Origin: Arenicola marina
Taxonomy: Eukaryota; Annelida; Polychaeta; Arenicolidae
Length of the DNA stretch: 64,000 bases
NCBI GenBank assembly: GCA_964019135.1
Contig: OZ025255.1
Location: forward strand, 21,367,708 to 21,431,707
Direction of reading: 5' to 3'
Every line of letters begins with the position of its first letter. Position 1 is the first letter of the stretch. The position numbers and the translations under genes are program-made. Below the pieces are notes generated by a model, which saw nothing but the letters and a program-made list of their open reading frames with translations, did no database searches and had not been told where the DNA came from. Positions 46,765 to 58,935 of the stretch are shown piece after piece.

Positions 46765-47555
46765 TCATATTAAATCTGCATCAAATGGTTCTAATAAATA
46801 TTAAAGCAAAATTTATTTTATGTGACTTATAACCCCCAAACGTTTGTTCGAAAAACTATTATTGAAATGCATCTTACTTTATTTACCCTATATTTACCCG
46901 ACGACGACGAGGGTCGTCGTCGGTGACAACGCCTGGCCTGTGATTGGCTAACTCTGGTCACGTGTTCAGAACATGTCGACACCCACCTGATGGGCGAAAA
47001 TCGGTGCTTAATACTGTAGATGTGCGATTTTCTCGATGATGGTTTCTTTTCAAACAAAACGATTAACGGCAAATATATTTTATACCAGAAGCGTTTAACT
47101 TTTCTATCACATTGCAGCCGGCCGGTATTCTCTTTTAAGTGCCGACTGGCAATAATGCCCACAGTTTTTTCATTGAGTTATACACGAATGCAACCTTTCT
47201 GTGCCACCAGTATGAGAGCAATTGTCTTTAAAAGCATGCCCCCTTATAATCTTATAGTAAACTATAACATTGTCGTTGTGTAATAAGGAGCTCAGTACAC
47301 GATTTGCACCTGAAACCTAAAATATCTTTCATGGAAATGGCAGTATGAGCAGCTTTCAATATCGCTCTTCTTTCAAACTATATGTCGGCGAAAGGACAAT
47401 ACCATTTCAAGAAGATTGCATTTCTGCAGAAAAGTCCGCTTTGAGACGAGTGGCGACCATCAACATACATAAAAATCATGGTTTATATACAATTCTATGT
47501 ACATGTAACCTACATCATACTCTATATGTGTCCTAAACCATACTGGATTTGTATA
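46765..47555. other. Gene-free stretch
   Basis: A small palindrome ACGACGACGAGGGTCGTCGT near 46901. No exon recognised. Confidence 0.4.
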
Positions 47556-47935
47556 TAATTGTGTCATAACATGTCTAGATGTCTATGGACGTGGCATATA
47601 ACATGGTCGGGGGCATGTTTAGAAATGGCTAAGGCTGCGTCCAACAGCGTGTCAATAGATTTCTAAAGATGTGTCTTATAGCATGTCTTTAGATTTCTAT
47701 AGACTTGCCCTATATCATGCCTAAAGATTTTTACTATAGCAGGTGTATAGATTTGTCCAATAACATGTACATAAATGTCTATAGATGTGTCCTAAACCAT
47801 GTCTGCAGATGTGTGCTATAGCATGTCTATATAGTTGTCTTATAGCATGTGGGATTTGTCTTATAACATGTGGGATTTGTTATAACAATATATGTCCATA
47901 GATTTCTATAGAATGATGTGCCCAATATCATGACT
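47556..47935. repeat. Irregular tandem repeat of an ATAACATGTCTATAGATGT-type motif
   Basis: About 14 loose copies of a 20-30 bp unit built from ATGTCTATAG and GTCCTATAACATG variants. Fits a decaying minisatellite. Confidence 0.75.
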
Positions 47936-48204
47936 ACATGTGTGTTCATTGTGTGGAAATGGATTTTAGAAGAAAAAAAGTCAGTGTAGCAGGAGGCGGG
48001 TCGGTCTATGGCTGTTCAGTCAGAAACGGTTAGTGACGTTTTTAGCGTGTGAAATGGTAGCGTACGACAGGCGAGAGGAGAGTACAAGTGAGCGGCATGA
48101 CACAAACGGCTGCAATACTTCCGACCAGTGGCGCCGGTGGTTGGAAAACTTGGATTGTTGTAAGGTGAGAGGAAGGGTTGTCGTCGTCAACAGGAAACGT
48201 CTTC

Positions 48205-49165
48205 AGCAGCGGGGACAATAGGGTTGGAGGGGGGGGGGGGGGTTCTGGGGAGAAGGGCAGTGTCGTTGTGGTGAGTAAATGGAAACTCGGACCGGCTTGG
48301 CCTCGCTAAATGGGCAGACAGTTTACAATTCTTATGACGACGGGCCTTTGATCAGTGGCATTAAGTGAACAGACTAATGCCGACGTCGTTTTGCCTTTCG
48401 TTGTCGCGGCGAACAATTCCGTACAACTGACGTTGCGTGAGGACACACACAACACAAAGACGACGGCTGCTGAAAAAATCGGTCGATTAATCCTAAACTT
48501 TCAGGTACAGTAGCATTGACGGATTAACCGTGGAACTAAATATGTTCTAAATTGGAATTATTGAAAAAAAAAATCACTTAAGGCGCTAGCACGTGAGGTG
48601 GTTCATAGAATGACTTTGCACGTTGTCGGTTTGTCAGTTGGCCTGGGTAAAAAAACGTTCCTTTATTCCCTTTGAATACCTGACTGTATTTTGCTTTCTC
48701 CCATTGACTCTCTGTCTCTTTCTAATATCAAACTAGTAAAATGGCATATGCTATATTTTGGTAGCCCAGATATCGGGAATCTAAGCCGTATTGAATTTTC
48801 TCCCGCCGACGGAGTTTATATCCACAGTATAAGAAGCTCTAGATCTAGACATGCCGGCCCAGGTATAGCCATGCCAAGGGGAAGGTTTGTCGTGAAAACA
48901 ACAAATTAATTGAAGAAGGGTAAATTAGACGACAGCATGCGGCAAGAGTAGGGTTGATAGCCCCATTAAAAATAGAACAATGTTGGTTCTTATAGAAGAC
49001 GGATTGGGTTTATGTTGAGCAAGTGTGGTGAAAAACAATTTTCTGCAAGCGTGCCATAAAACAGGAATGGAACCGCGTTTGTTACGTGTTTTGTAACAGG
49101 AGCGGGAACCTCAGCGGCCCACATCAATCCTCATTGATCACGTGAAGCGTTTATGCCACAACAGT
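48205..49165. repeat. Segmental duplication, unit 1 (modules G, P and S)
   Basis: Module G: a G run (48227-48242), then TGTCGTTGTGGTGAGTAA. Module P (48310-48500): GGGCAGACAGTTTACAATT, TTATGACGACG. Module S (48650-49160): CGTTCCTTTATTCCCTTTGA, AAATGGCATATGCTATATT, CCCAGATATCGGGAAT, ending CTCAGCGGCCCACATCAAT. All recur to the right. No protein coding is evident. Confidence 0.75.
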
Positions 49166-50840
49166 CCAGAACATCCGTGCTACACTTACATTAAAATACC
49201 CACGTTGTATATGGAGCTGATTTTATTCCACTCATTGTTGCACGTTTCGTGGAAAATGCGAGGTCTGATCAATGCCATGGCCATAAAAATCGCAAGTGCA
49301 TTCTCTGAGCCAGATTAGCTCTATCTGGTGCTTTCCCCGCATAAACTGAGCAGGAAACATTTCCATCTTCCGGTGGAGGGCGTGGCGCTAGCGTTGCTGC
49401 CCCATGTAAAACTAACTATAAAATGTAGCTATCAAATATATCTTTCACACGCAAAATTGAAAATTAACTTTTGCATGTTTCATAATTGATAAGATCTACA
49501 CATTCCGGCTTCGAACCAACTCATTAACCCCACCTCCCCTTTTAACCTCCTGGATCCGTCCCTCGTATAAGGACCACCGCCTGGATTTGCTAGGCATCTA
49601 AACATCTATAGAATTGCACGAAAACTATCGTATATTACGATTGGAGGGGAGAGGGTGGCAGTCAGGACGGAGGAAAGGGGCACTCGTGTCCCGAAAGGGG
49701 TGTGGTGGGATTGGATTGGCCGCGACCATACCACCCAATACAGCGCCAGGCAACGAACAACCGTCAGCATCAGGGCATCAAGAATATCCATTACGACCCA
49801 CAAGGTCTGCCTCATGCTGGGTTTACAAGGTACGATTATTCATTTGACTGTCGTAAAAATTGTCGAAGCATCGGTCGGTCATACCGAGCCAGACCGCCGG
49901 GCCAACACCCCCCCCCCCCTCCCCCACCCTCATGCCAAAGTCATTAGGTATTAGTATGGAGCTATTCCATAGCGTAGGCGCAAGTAGTGACGCAACAGCT
50001 CTGCGGACCGATTCAGTGGCTCTGAAGGTGGGGTGGAGCTTCATGACGTGTCGCTGCCCATCAACGGAGCGTCCGAAGCCTTAATGTGCTGCAAAAAGTA
50101 GTGTCATGTCCGAAAAGTCTTCAGGTCAACTGGGGTCTGTGTTGTGAATGTCTTATCGGTCTCAAACTAATGCCCTCATATAGCTTTTAATTGCTTAATC
50201 GAAAGTGGTTCTCGGGCCTATTTTTTCACGCGTTTCCGCTCGCTCCTTGACAAGCGAGCGAGCAAAACGGCGCGGCGCTTGAATTGACTGTGGACAGGAT
50301 TGCAAATTTATTTCTTTGAACCCGTTGTTCTCTAAGACGTGTCGGGTTTTGCAATGTTGCTTTCAGGACCAAGACATTACTAAGGCCTCACGATTATATT
50401 AACGTTTTTACCCGCTTCAAATAGATACGGTTTCATTTAGTAAAATAATATGTAATATTTATGCTAACGCCCACTTGACGCGGCAACGGAATCGACGCAC
50501 AGGCGGGCCCCAAAAATAGAACACTTGAGTTTCACTTGGCTGACGCATACTGTATGCGGTGCCGATGCGATGCCGACTGGCGCATGAACGTCATGCCGAG
50601 ACTGAGTAGGTGCCATAAGCGACAAGTTATGACATTAATTTAAAATATAGACGCAGATTAGAACTTACGGGCGGAATTCTCAACACAGGAGCCACAACAT
50701 ACGTCATTATCCCGACCAGAACGCACTCCCTTTCTAAGAGTACGCTGATTTATATATGCACACTTGGTCATTACATCAACGGTTTTGGTTTACGATATGC
50801 AATTGGTGAAAATTCACCAAATTCACCAAATGATCTAGTA
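49166..50840. other. Gene-free stretch between duplication units
   Basis: C run at 49907-49919. A GGATCCGTCCCTC MITE-type end lies near 49553. Overlapping frames at 49614-50084 on both strands have no recognised domain. Confidence 0.4.
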
Positions 50841-50844
50841 AATA

Positions 50845-52710
50845 CACGTTCCTTTATTCCCTTTGAACATTTCTCTGTATTTTACTTTCTCTTTCCGGCG
50901 CTCCTGTTGTCCTGTAGAATGGCATATGCTATATTACCGTGGCAAGCCATTGCCCAGATATCGGGAATGGAAGCCGTATTGATGTTTCTGTCCCGCCGAC
51001 AAAGTTTATATTCACAGTATAAGAAGCCCCAGTTGTAAACATGCCGACCAAGGGGAAGGCTGCGAGGCAGCGACAAATTAATTGGAAAAAGGTACAAAAA
51101 AAGACAGCATGCTACAAGAAGAATTGCCACATGGCGAAGCAAAATAATCTTGGTGGTATTATTAGACTGGTTGCTGGCTGTTTATGTTGAGCAATTGTGG
51201 ATAACAAAAATTATAACACTTGTCGTTTGTCCAATTGTTCTGCAAGAGTGCCATACAACAGGAAAGGAACCACGTTTGTCATGTGTTTTGTACAAGGAGC
51301 GGGATGTGTGGAATACTAAGGTTGCTGCGGCAGGACCATAAACCCACCTAACCCACAATCTCTCTCCCGATCAACTGCCGAGTACATCGTATTATGTGGA
51401 TATAAATGTCCTCAGCTACCCACATCAAATATGTCATGTCAGCGCACACCATCACCTCTTTCCCGAGCAACTGCGGAGGTCATTGTATTATGTGGATATG
51501 AATGTCCTCAGCGGCCCACATCATTCATCATTGCCATGAAGAGGTCATTCCCCAACAGACCAAAACAATGGCCGCTCCCATCAACGCTGCTGATCTAATG
51601 GGCTGGAACAATAATGTGTTCATGTTTAACGGCAGCAAGAATGGGACTATAATTTATTGAAGCAATACTCGGAGCATATATTTATTTGCATATTTAACGG
51701 GACCAATAATGGGCGCATGTAACCTGACTGAAATGGAACTATTAGACCAATTTAGCCTACATGTTCATAAAAGAAGCCTAAGCCCATCAACATATCATTT
51801 CATTTATTAAAGATCTACGCGCACCGAACGCCAGCCACTAACCATGACCCAGTACGACGCTTCCAGCACACAGACACGCACATTTTAAATGCCCTTGTAC
51901 TGCCAAACCGAAATACACAAACCGGCCAGGCTGCCACAACATGTGTGGTGACGTCAGCCAAACATTGATGTAGCCCGCTTCAAGATAATGTCCCGGCAGA
52001 AGGCGTAACCAACCCGGCTTATGCGTTGTGCGCGTTCTCCCAGCAGATGGCGTTCATTCCTCACATCGCTGCTGCCCCACAAAAATGATCCATACAACGA
52101 TTGGTCTCATTGATATGTAGGTCGCAACGGTTCCTGCAAACCTTTTTTGTTGTAACTCGCTCATACATGTAAAACGTTTACAAAGGAGGAACTAAACGGA
52201 AAATATGTCGGTATGCCACAAGGTTAAGGCGCTACACACCCTGGGCTCTGCATATGAAGCCAAACTACAAGTATTTCTTTGAATAAATTAACTTTGTGCA
52301 TGCATGAAGTATACCTTTGGCCTATACCAGCAGATCGTGTGTTTTGGGGATTGACTAAGAACCGAGCAGGACAAACATGGCGACGAAGCGTTCACACAGC
52401 GAGAGAAGCAACAGCCAGGGCCATAGAAAAAGCTCACGTAAAAATATAACTAACCAAACCAATACCATGTACGATCACCAAACCATTTCGGTATATAAAT
52501 CAAATACACCATCTGCATAATATACAATATGCACTAATATTTTTAACAAGAAATACCTAGGACGTGCAAATACGCTCAATTTTATCTTACATGATATACG
52601 CAACGAACAGTAAAGTGATGGTAATAGACCGAGCCACCTGATAAACAAGTGCCGTGACGGCAAAATGTACAGCAGCCCAACGAAGAAGTGTGGCGATGTC
52701 AATACACGTT
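50845..52710. repeat. Segmental duplication, unit 2 (module S, long form)
   Basis: Starts with the same CGTTCCTTTATTCCCTTTGA block as unit 1 and runs on through an internal direct duplication of about 100 bp (TATGTGGATAT-AATGTCCTCAGC at about 51395 and 51500). It then covers GAACGCCAGCCACTAACCAT and ACACACAGACACGCACATTT near 51825-51890, and a short frame MATKRSHSER at 52377. The right part aligns with 56085-57130. Confidence 0.75.
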
Positions 52711-53169
52711 GAGGGTACCAGCGGACACACAGCACCACTACCCCCTCCCCCCGCCCTCTGCCACCGGTTTCTCCGCTTATATCGGGGATTGGGACGATAG
52801 ATGAGGGGCCCGGGTGCCGCCGTCCATAGGAGAGAGCGTGACCCCATCTTCAGTGCCGGGGACAGTAGCATGAGGGGGGCGTTTTGGGGAGGAGCTGGTG
52901 TCGTTATGGTGAGTAATGGGTAATGGAGACCGTTTCCGTGTCGCCGTTGCTATGGTCTCCTAAGACACGGAGAAAGGCCATGGGTCGATTTGATGGTTTA
53001 AACCCGACAATTGTCGGGTTAAGGAGTGGCTGTGCCCCAACAATCTGTCATCGGCCCGCAGGTCAAAGCCGTTGTCTAGCCAGGCAGTTAACATTTTAAT
53101 TATCCACTTGCCATAACATTGATTAAATAGGCAGCAGTTTTTATCCCCTCTGGTCAGTGTAGTGGTCTG
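52711..53169. repeat. Second module G and flank
   Basis: 52870-52925 repeats module G (GGGGCGTTTTGGGGAGGAGC, TGTCGTTATGGTGAGTAA), about 4.65 kb from its unit 1 copy. The rest is unassigned. Confidence 0.6.
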
Positions 53170-53450
53170 GGGGGACAGCGCACTGCCGGGGAGGGGGGGT
53201 ACTTAATACATTGCTGTGGGCGAGGGTGTTCCGATGTAAAGCCCTCCCTTTTTCACCACTAAAATCCGCTCGGTCGGTGCGTTTTACGGCCAATATCCGG
53301 GGAGGGGGAGTATTTCTTCGCGTATTTAACCCGCTCTATAAACGCACGCACCCCCTCCCCCTCCGGTTGCAAGTTTTCAAATATCCGATCCATAGGAATA
53401 TCTTTTTAACTGTTTCATCACAAATGTCCGCTCCCTCAGACATCCAGGGG
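53170..53450 (-). repeat. G/C-rich dispersed repeat, copy 2
   Basis: Reverse-complement homolog of 30060-30345, with TACTTAATACATTGCTGTGG on the left and ACAAATGTCCGCTCCCTCAG on the right. Confidence 0.75.
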
Positions 53451-53809
53451 CGCCAGCCGAACCCTACCACCAGAGTCGTCATTATTTATGGAGAAGGGGT
53501 TAGGGGTAGATGCATGGGAGTGCATTAGATTTCTGGTTAGTTCCAGCCCCGAATCCTACGGCAACAGCATACGCAAACAAGGTTTCGAACGGAAGCTAAT
53601 TTTCCCGACCAAAACTTCTGCTTTTGTATGGTGTGTGGAGCCGACAATTCTGGCAAAAAATCAAATTCAAAGTCAAGACAAGGAATAGGAGCAGGGGTCG
53701 TTATTGGTGGCTGTGCACTCTGCCGTCGGTCCGCAGCCAAAGCCAATGTCTAGTCAGGACAGTTACCATTTCTGCTTGTCCTTTGCCCGACTGATCACAT
53801 TTATCCTGG

Positions 53810-54120
53810 TTAAGTGGGCAGGCAGTTTACAATTGTTATGACGACGAACCTCTGATCACTGGCGTTACGTGAATAGACTAGTGCGGACGTTTTTTTGCCT
53901 TTCATTTCCGGCGCGGACATTTCCGCAAGACAGACCTCGCGTGATGACACATACAACACAATGACGACTTCCGCTGAAGAAACCAGTCGATACGTACTTA
54001 GATTCCCAAGTTACAGTTACAGTAAAAAATATAAAGCAATATAATAGTTATAGCCCCATGATAAATATAATAAAAATTTAGCTGTCATTGGTTTAGTTTA
54101 TGTTGAGCAATAGAGCATGT
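53810..54120. repeat. Segmental duplication, unit 3 (module P and start of S)
   Basis: GGGCAGGCAGTTTACAATTG, TTATGACGACGAACC and TTTGCCTTTC match module P. AGCCCCATGATAAATA and GTTTATGTTGAGCAA match the middle of module S. The unit is then interrupted by about 2 kb of AT-rich DNA. Confidence 0.7.
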
Positions 54121-56084
54121 CAGTTCTTTCGGGTTCTACTTCCGGCCCGGCAGTTTGGAAACAAACAGCGTGCTTTTTGTTCAGTGCGCAGTCTGAGTCG
54201 CCTCCTGCGTAACAATGGATACCGCGCGCAGAGGGCTGTGATACTAGTTACGACATAGGATGTGGAACTAGGCAAGCTGAGCAGCCGGTGCGGCAAACAA
54301 GGGGGGCTGCAATTCGCCTTTCGTTCGTCTTAAATAAAGAGCTGTTAACTTTTTAGTGTCAATATATTGGTAGATGACATTTGAACTTGTAATTTTCCAT
54401 AATACTGGCCACGATCAGTAAACTTGGCGCACAATAGCTAGATGATTCGCCAATGTTTACACTGATCTGGAGTGATCGAGAGACAAGTACGGACAGCCAT
54501 CACGGTCAAAATTTCCGTTTTTTAATCATCAATGCAACTAGAATTCGAATAGGCAAATCTCGAAAGAACAATGTTATACAAAATATTTCCAAACCACTTC
54601 AGTTGTTTTACCTTCATAATTTTCATAGGTATTTCGACAAACAATTTCAATTTGTCACTGTTAGTTCCTTCTCCTACATTTACTACGGTTATGACAAGAG
54701 CACCAAGACATGTTGCTTTGTTAATAAATTCTGTGTGTTGTAATAAATAACTTCATGTCGTATAATAACTTTTTCAGACTTCTGCTCAGTTGCTATTGTA
54801 TATAATATAATGTGTTCCATTATTTGAAAAGATCAGTTTACGACATTTAAAATTATAATGACATTACAGTTCAAGTTTTACATTCCGTGCTGACACACTT
54901 TATTCACGACATTCGCAAAATCATCAATTTTAGTTGAATAATGGTCCTTTCTATGGCTTTATGTAGTATGAAGCTTTTTCATTTGTTCATAGATTTGGTT
55001 GTTCTTTGCAACTACGTACTTGTACTCTCGTCTGATTCACATTTTTATACTTGTCCATGTTTAATTGATAAGGTCACTTTATTGTTTACTTGCAAGAAAC
55101 TCCAATATTATCAACAACAAATTGACAAATTGAAACAAAATTAATCATAGCTAAAAAATATGTACAATAAATATTTATTTATCGTAAGTTTAGATCTATA
55201 TCTATGTGTAATATATTTCAGACAAAAATGTAGGCACAAATGTAGGTACAAAAATTGGATATCAAAAGTACAAAGGGTATGATTGCGGATTTACATAAAG
55301 GCATGTGCAATATTTAAGTTAATATGATTTTGTTTTTAAATTCTTTTCATAAGTGTTATTCCCATTCACATATTTTTTTAAATAATGCTTAGTTATAATT
55401 TTTCAAAGCCTTGATGACTGATATCTTGATTTGCACAAAACAGTAATAAAATCAGTTGCGGCCAAAATAGATCTTACAAGAATTGTTGAGCTCAAGTGGC
55501 TCACTCAAATCTCCTTATGAAGTCATCCATGTCCGCGGTTGTATGATGCTAACAAACATTGGATAGGTATTCAACAAGTACTACTTTGAACGAGATAAAT
55601 CGATCTGTCAAAAACAAAAGTCATTTTCTCCATTTTCGCTAATTATGTGTTTTTCCGCTTGTCATCTGTTACGCGGACGTCGGCAACACTGTCAGGCCAG
55701 CGCAAATATCGGATATTCGGCGGGATGCAGCGCCAGGTTTACTGAACGCAGCTATTGATACGAAAAAATACCAGTTCAAAGTGTCACCAATATATTGTAA
55801 CCACATAGTTAACAGGTGCGTATTTAAGTTGCATACAGGTCTAGAAGGGACCCACCCTTTCCTAACCTCGCTCACCGCGCAGTTTGCCTGGTTCCACGTC
55901 CCAAATCGTGACTAGGATGACCGCATTCTGATTAGTCAAGCAGGGAGCGAGTGAGCTAAGCAGTGAAAAAATAAGGTCGCATACATCGTCGTTGTCTTCA
56001 AAATATGATCTCGTGAGGTATCGCGCACATAAAACGAGATTTACTTGCATGTCGTATTGTGGTGCAAACAATTTATGACCTTGT
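54121..56084. other. AT-rich insert within the duplication
   Basis: Strongly AT-rich from about 54310 to 55480, with plus frames at 54453-54743 and 54941-55144 that have no recognised domain. It separates two halves of a duplication unit, so it looks like inserted DNA. No terminal repeats found. Confidence 0.45.
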
Positions 56085-57130
56085 CATTAGATTTTTTACA
56101 AAAGTTGGCATAAACAAAAAGGAACCGCATTTGTATAGTGTTCTGTAGGAGAGGGATGTTCGGGCTACTAACGTTGCTACTGCAGGACCATATAATTACC
56201 TAACCCGCATCTCTTTCCCGATTAACTGCTGAGGACATCGTATTATTTGGATATTAATGTCCTCAGCGGCCCACATCAATCATCATTGATCTCGTGAAGC
56301 GTTCATGCCACAACGGACCAGAACAATGTCCGCTGACACCAACGCTACTGACCTAATTGGCCGGAACAATAATGTGTGCATGTTTGACGGGAGCAATAAT
56401 GGGACCATAATTTATAGAAGCAATACTCGGTATTGCTTCTTTAACTGCAATAATAATGCGGGCATATTTTAACGGAGCCACGACTTGCGAATTTAACGTG
56501 ACTGAAATGTAACGTTTGGAATTCTTGGAGCTCTTCTCGGAAAATTTATTGGGCATAAAAGAGGCCTATAACATCAACACTTCTTTTCATTTATTCACGC
56601 TTTACGCCCACCGAACGCCAGCCACTAACCATGACCCAGTATCACGCTCCCAGCACACAGACACGCACATTTTAAACGCGCTATTACAGCCAAACAGCAA
56701 TACACAAACCGGCCAGGCTGCCACCACACGTGTGGTAACGTCAGCCAGACATGGATGCAGCCCGCTTCAAGATAATGTCCCGACAGAGGACGCAAGCAAC
56801 CCGGTCTATCTGTCTATCTGTCTCCTCTACCTAGAGATCGTGTGTTGTGAGGATTGACCAGGAACCGACCAGTACTAAACATGGCAACGAAGCGTTCACA
56901 CAGCGAGAGAGCAATGCATGGCGAAAGAAAAAGAAAGCTCACGTTAAAAAGCCGGCTGGAAACATAATCAAGGATCATGATGCAATTTAAGGTAAGGATC
57001 ATGGTGACGGTAATGTGCACAGCCACCTAGTTATTAAATGTGATGGTAATATGCACAGCCACATTATTAAAAACTATGGCGAAAAGTAATATGCAAAGAA
57101 GTGCAGCGAAGGAGTGTGCCGATGGTAAAA
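56085..57130. repeat. Segmental duplication, unit 3 continued (module S right part)
   Basis: Collinear with about 51250-52710: CTACTGCAGGACCATA, AATGTCCTCAGCGGCCCACA, GGAACAATAATGTGTGCATG, GAACGCCAGCCACTAACCAT, AAACCGGCCAGGCTGCCAC, and the start MATKRSHSER at 56881. It ends with short direct repeats of ATGGTAATATGCACAGCCAC. Confidence 0.75.
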
Positions 57131-58654
57131 AGGATGGATTGTCGAGTTACAATAATTCATCCACCAGTAAATGAAGGTAGAAACGTTACGAGGTAGATAC
57201 GTTTAGATATTACAACGGCGGTCGTGACAAACTGTGCCCAGTCACTGATCAAATTAAACCTTGCACTACATTACCATTTTGTGGGGGAAAACATTTGGGC
57301 CGCGCCTAAAGTTTCCATTTGCGTCTTTGGTCTGCAGCTGTCGTTCCACTGTGGAGTTTATGATATGTTAGCATTTAAATCCCTGCTAAGTCCTTGTTTC
57401 TGGCAATGAATTACTTTGAAAGACAACATATTGATCTGTCTCTTTGCCCTCCCTTTTTCTTTCTCTCCCACTTGTTTATTATAACTGGCAGTTTCTGCAT
57501 CTCGCCTTGTCTCTTTTTATCGGTTGCTCGTTCCGGCTCTCTCCCACTCCCTATCTCTCCCTCTCTGGCAGTTACTGTAAGTTATGTCCTCTCTCTCTCT
57601 CTCAAATCCCCCTACCCGCCTCCCCCCTCCCCGCCCCCCACCCCCATCCCTGTCTTTCTATCTATCTCGTTGCGTTGTGCGCAGTCATCCAGTGCACCCA
57701 GTAGATTTGTTATTTAGATAATTCGGTCCTAATTTGGTCTAGACAATTCATGATCAGTAGTTTAACAGTTTAGGTTTCACAGACACACTGACAGCTTCCA
57801 ACGCTGTCAGCACTCTCTCCGACGTACGAAACAAAGAAGTCTTCCTTTGCCTGAGCACGTTCGTCGCATCCTCAAGGATAAGCTTTATGGCGAACTTGCC
57901 GCCAGCTAAAAACCCACTGGAGACTAAGAAAGGCTGTGGACATTTCGTCCGCGATGGAACCAAGATGAGGTCTGGTTCGGGCAATTACACGCGAAACGTC
58001 AGACTAGGAGACTAGTAAAACGATACCAGCCAGGATAGTAGGATAGCAGCCAGGATAATAGTCAGGACCAAACGACAGGAGAGCATCGTGATGACATAAA
58101 AGTCTCAAATAGTAGCTTCAAATAGGCCTTTTCAGCAATGGGTGCAAGTAGTCCACGTCGGGAACAAAAGGAAAAATACTTAAATGACAAATTCATCGTC
58201 TTAGGGAAGGATCATTTGTTAGGGGATGGGGGATACGTGGCTCTGAAGTGTACTCCCCAAACTAATATTGCCCGCGCGTCTCATGAATGCAAACGTACCT
58301 GGAAAACTAAGATAAGAAATCCGCGCAAAAAGAAATCTTCCTTCCAATTCAACGAAAACAAATATCCGGGTTCCAGCCAAAATCTGTACATCTCCTCCCC
58401 TCATTACATGGTGAATGAACCGAGGTTATATCGTCACATATAAAGTTTCTACGCTTCTTTGAAAGTGCCACAAGAAAGATAATCATGTCCTGATATTATA
58501 TTTACTCTTCTTTGCAGTTATTTTAAATTGGATAATGACTGAAATATGGCTCACGAGGAATGCTCGCTAGGTGGAGAAGCAGTCGCATACAGCCACGATG
58601 ATCCCGCGTGGTACGTTAAAAGGCTTGTCTATTCCGGCCCAAATTGCGCAGTAA
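57131..58654. other. Gene-free stretch
   Basis: A CT-rich tract at about 57440-57660 yields long but meaningless frames. A 101-residue plus frame at 58138-58443 and a 76-residue minus frame at 57754-57984 have no family match I know and no clear splice context. Confidence 0.4.
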
Positions 58655-58935
58655 AGCCCTCCCGGCAGATATCCTCAACGACCTCCTATCCTTAGATGAG
58701 GCCATTTCTGCTGTAAAATTAGCGATAACCGTAAAAAATGTCTGAAGAATAAAGCAAGGAAAACGCGTTCGACTCGGTGTGGCATGATGCCATCAAATAT
58801 AACTATTAAACCAGGTCTGCGCACCAAGCTAACACGAATTATATCTTCTATTCTAAACGACAGATCCAACATCAAGAGCCAGGTCCTCCCACAGATCAGC
58901 ATCAAGAAGATAATCAGAGGCACTAACTGAGAGAT
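58655..58935 (+). mobile_element. LINE fragment, Jockey/CR1-like reverse transcriptase
   Basis: Frames read DILNDLLSLDEAISAVKLA, KENAFDSVWHDAIKYN and GLRTKLTRIISSILNDRSNI. These match the AFDxVWHxGLxxKL and RWIxSFLxDR regions of LINE reverse transcriptases. Stops and shifts separate the blocks, for example TGA at 58742 before KENAFD and a change of frame between YNY and GLRTK near 58810. A different clade from the pieces at 21.1 and 39.0 kb. Confidence 0.72.
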
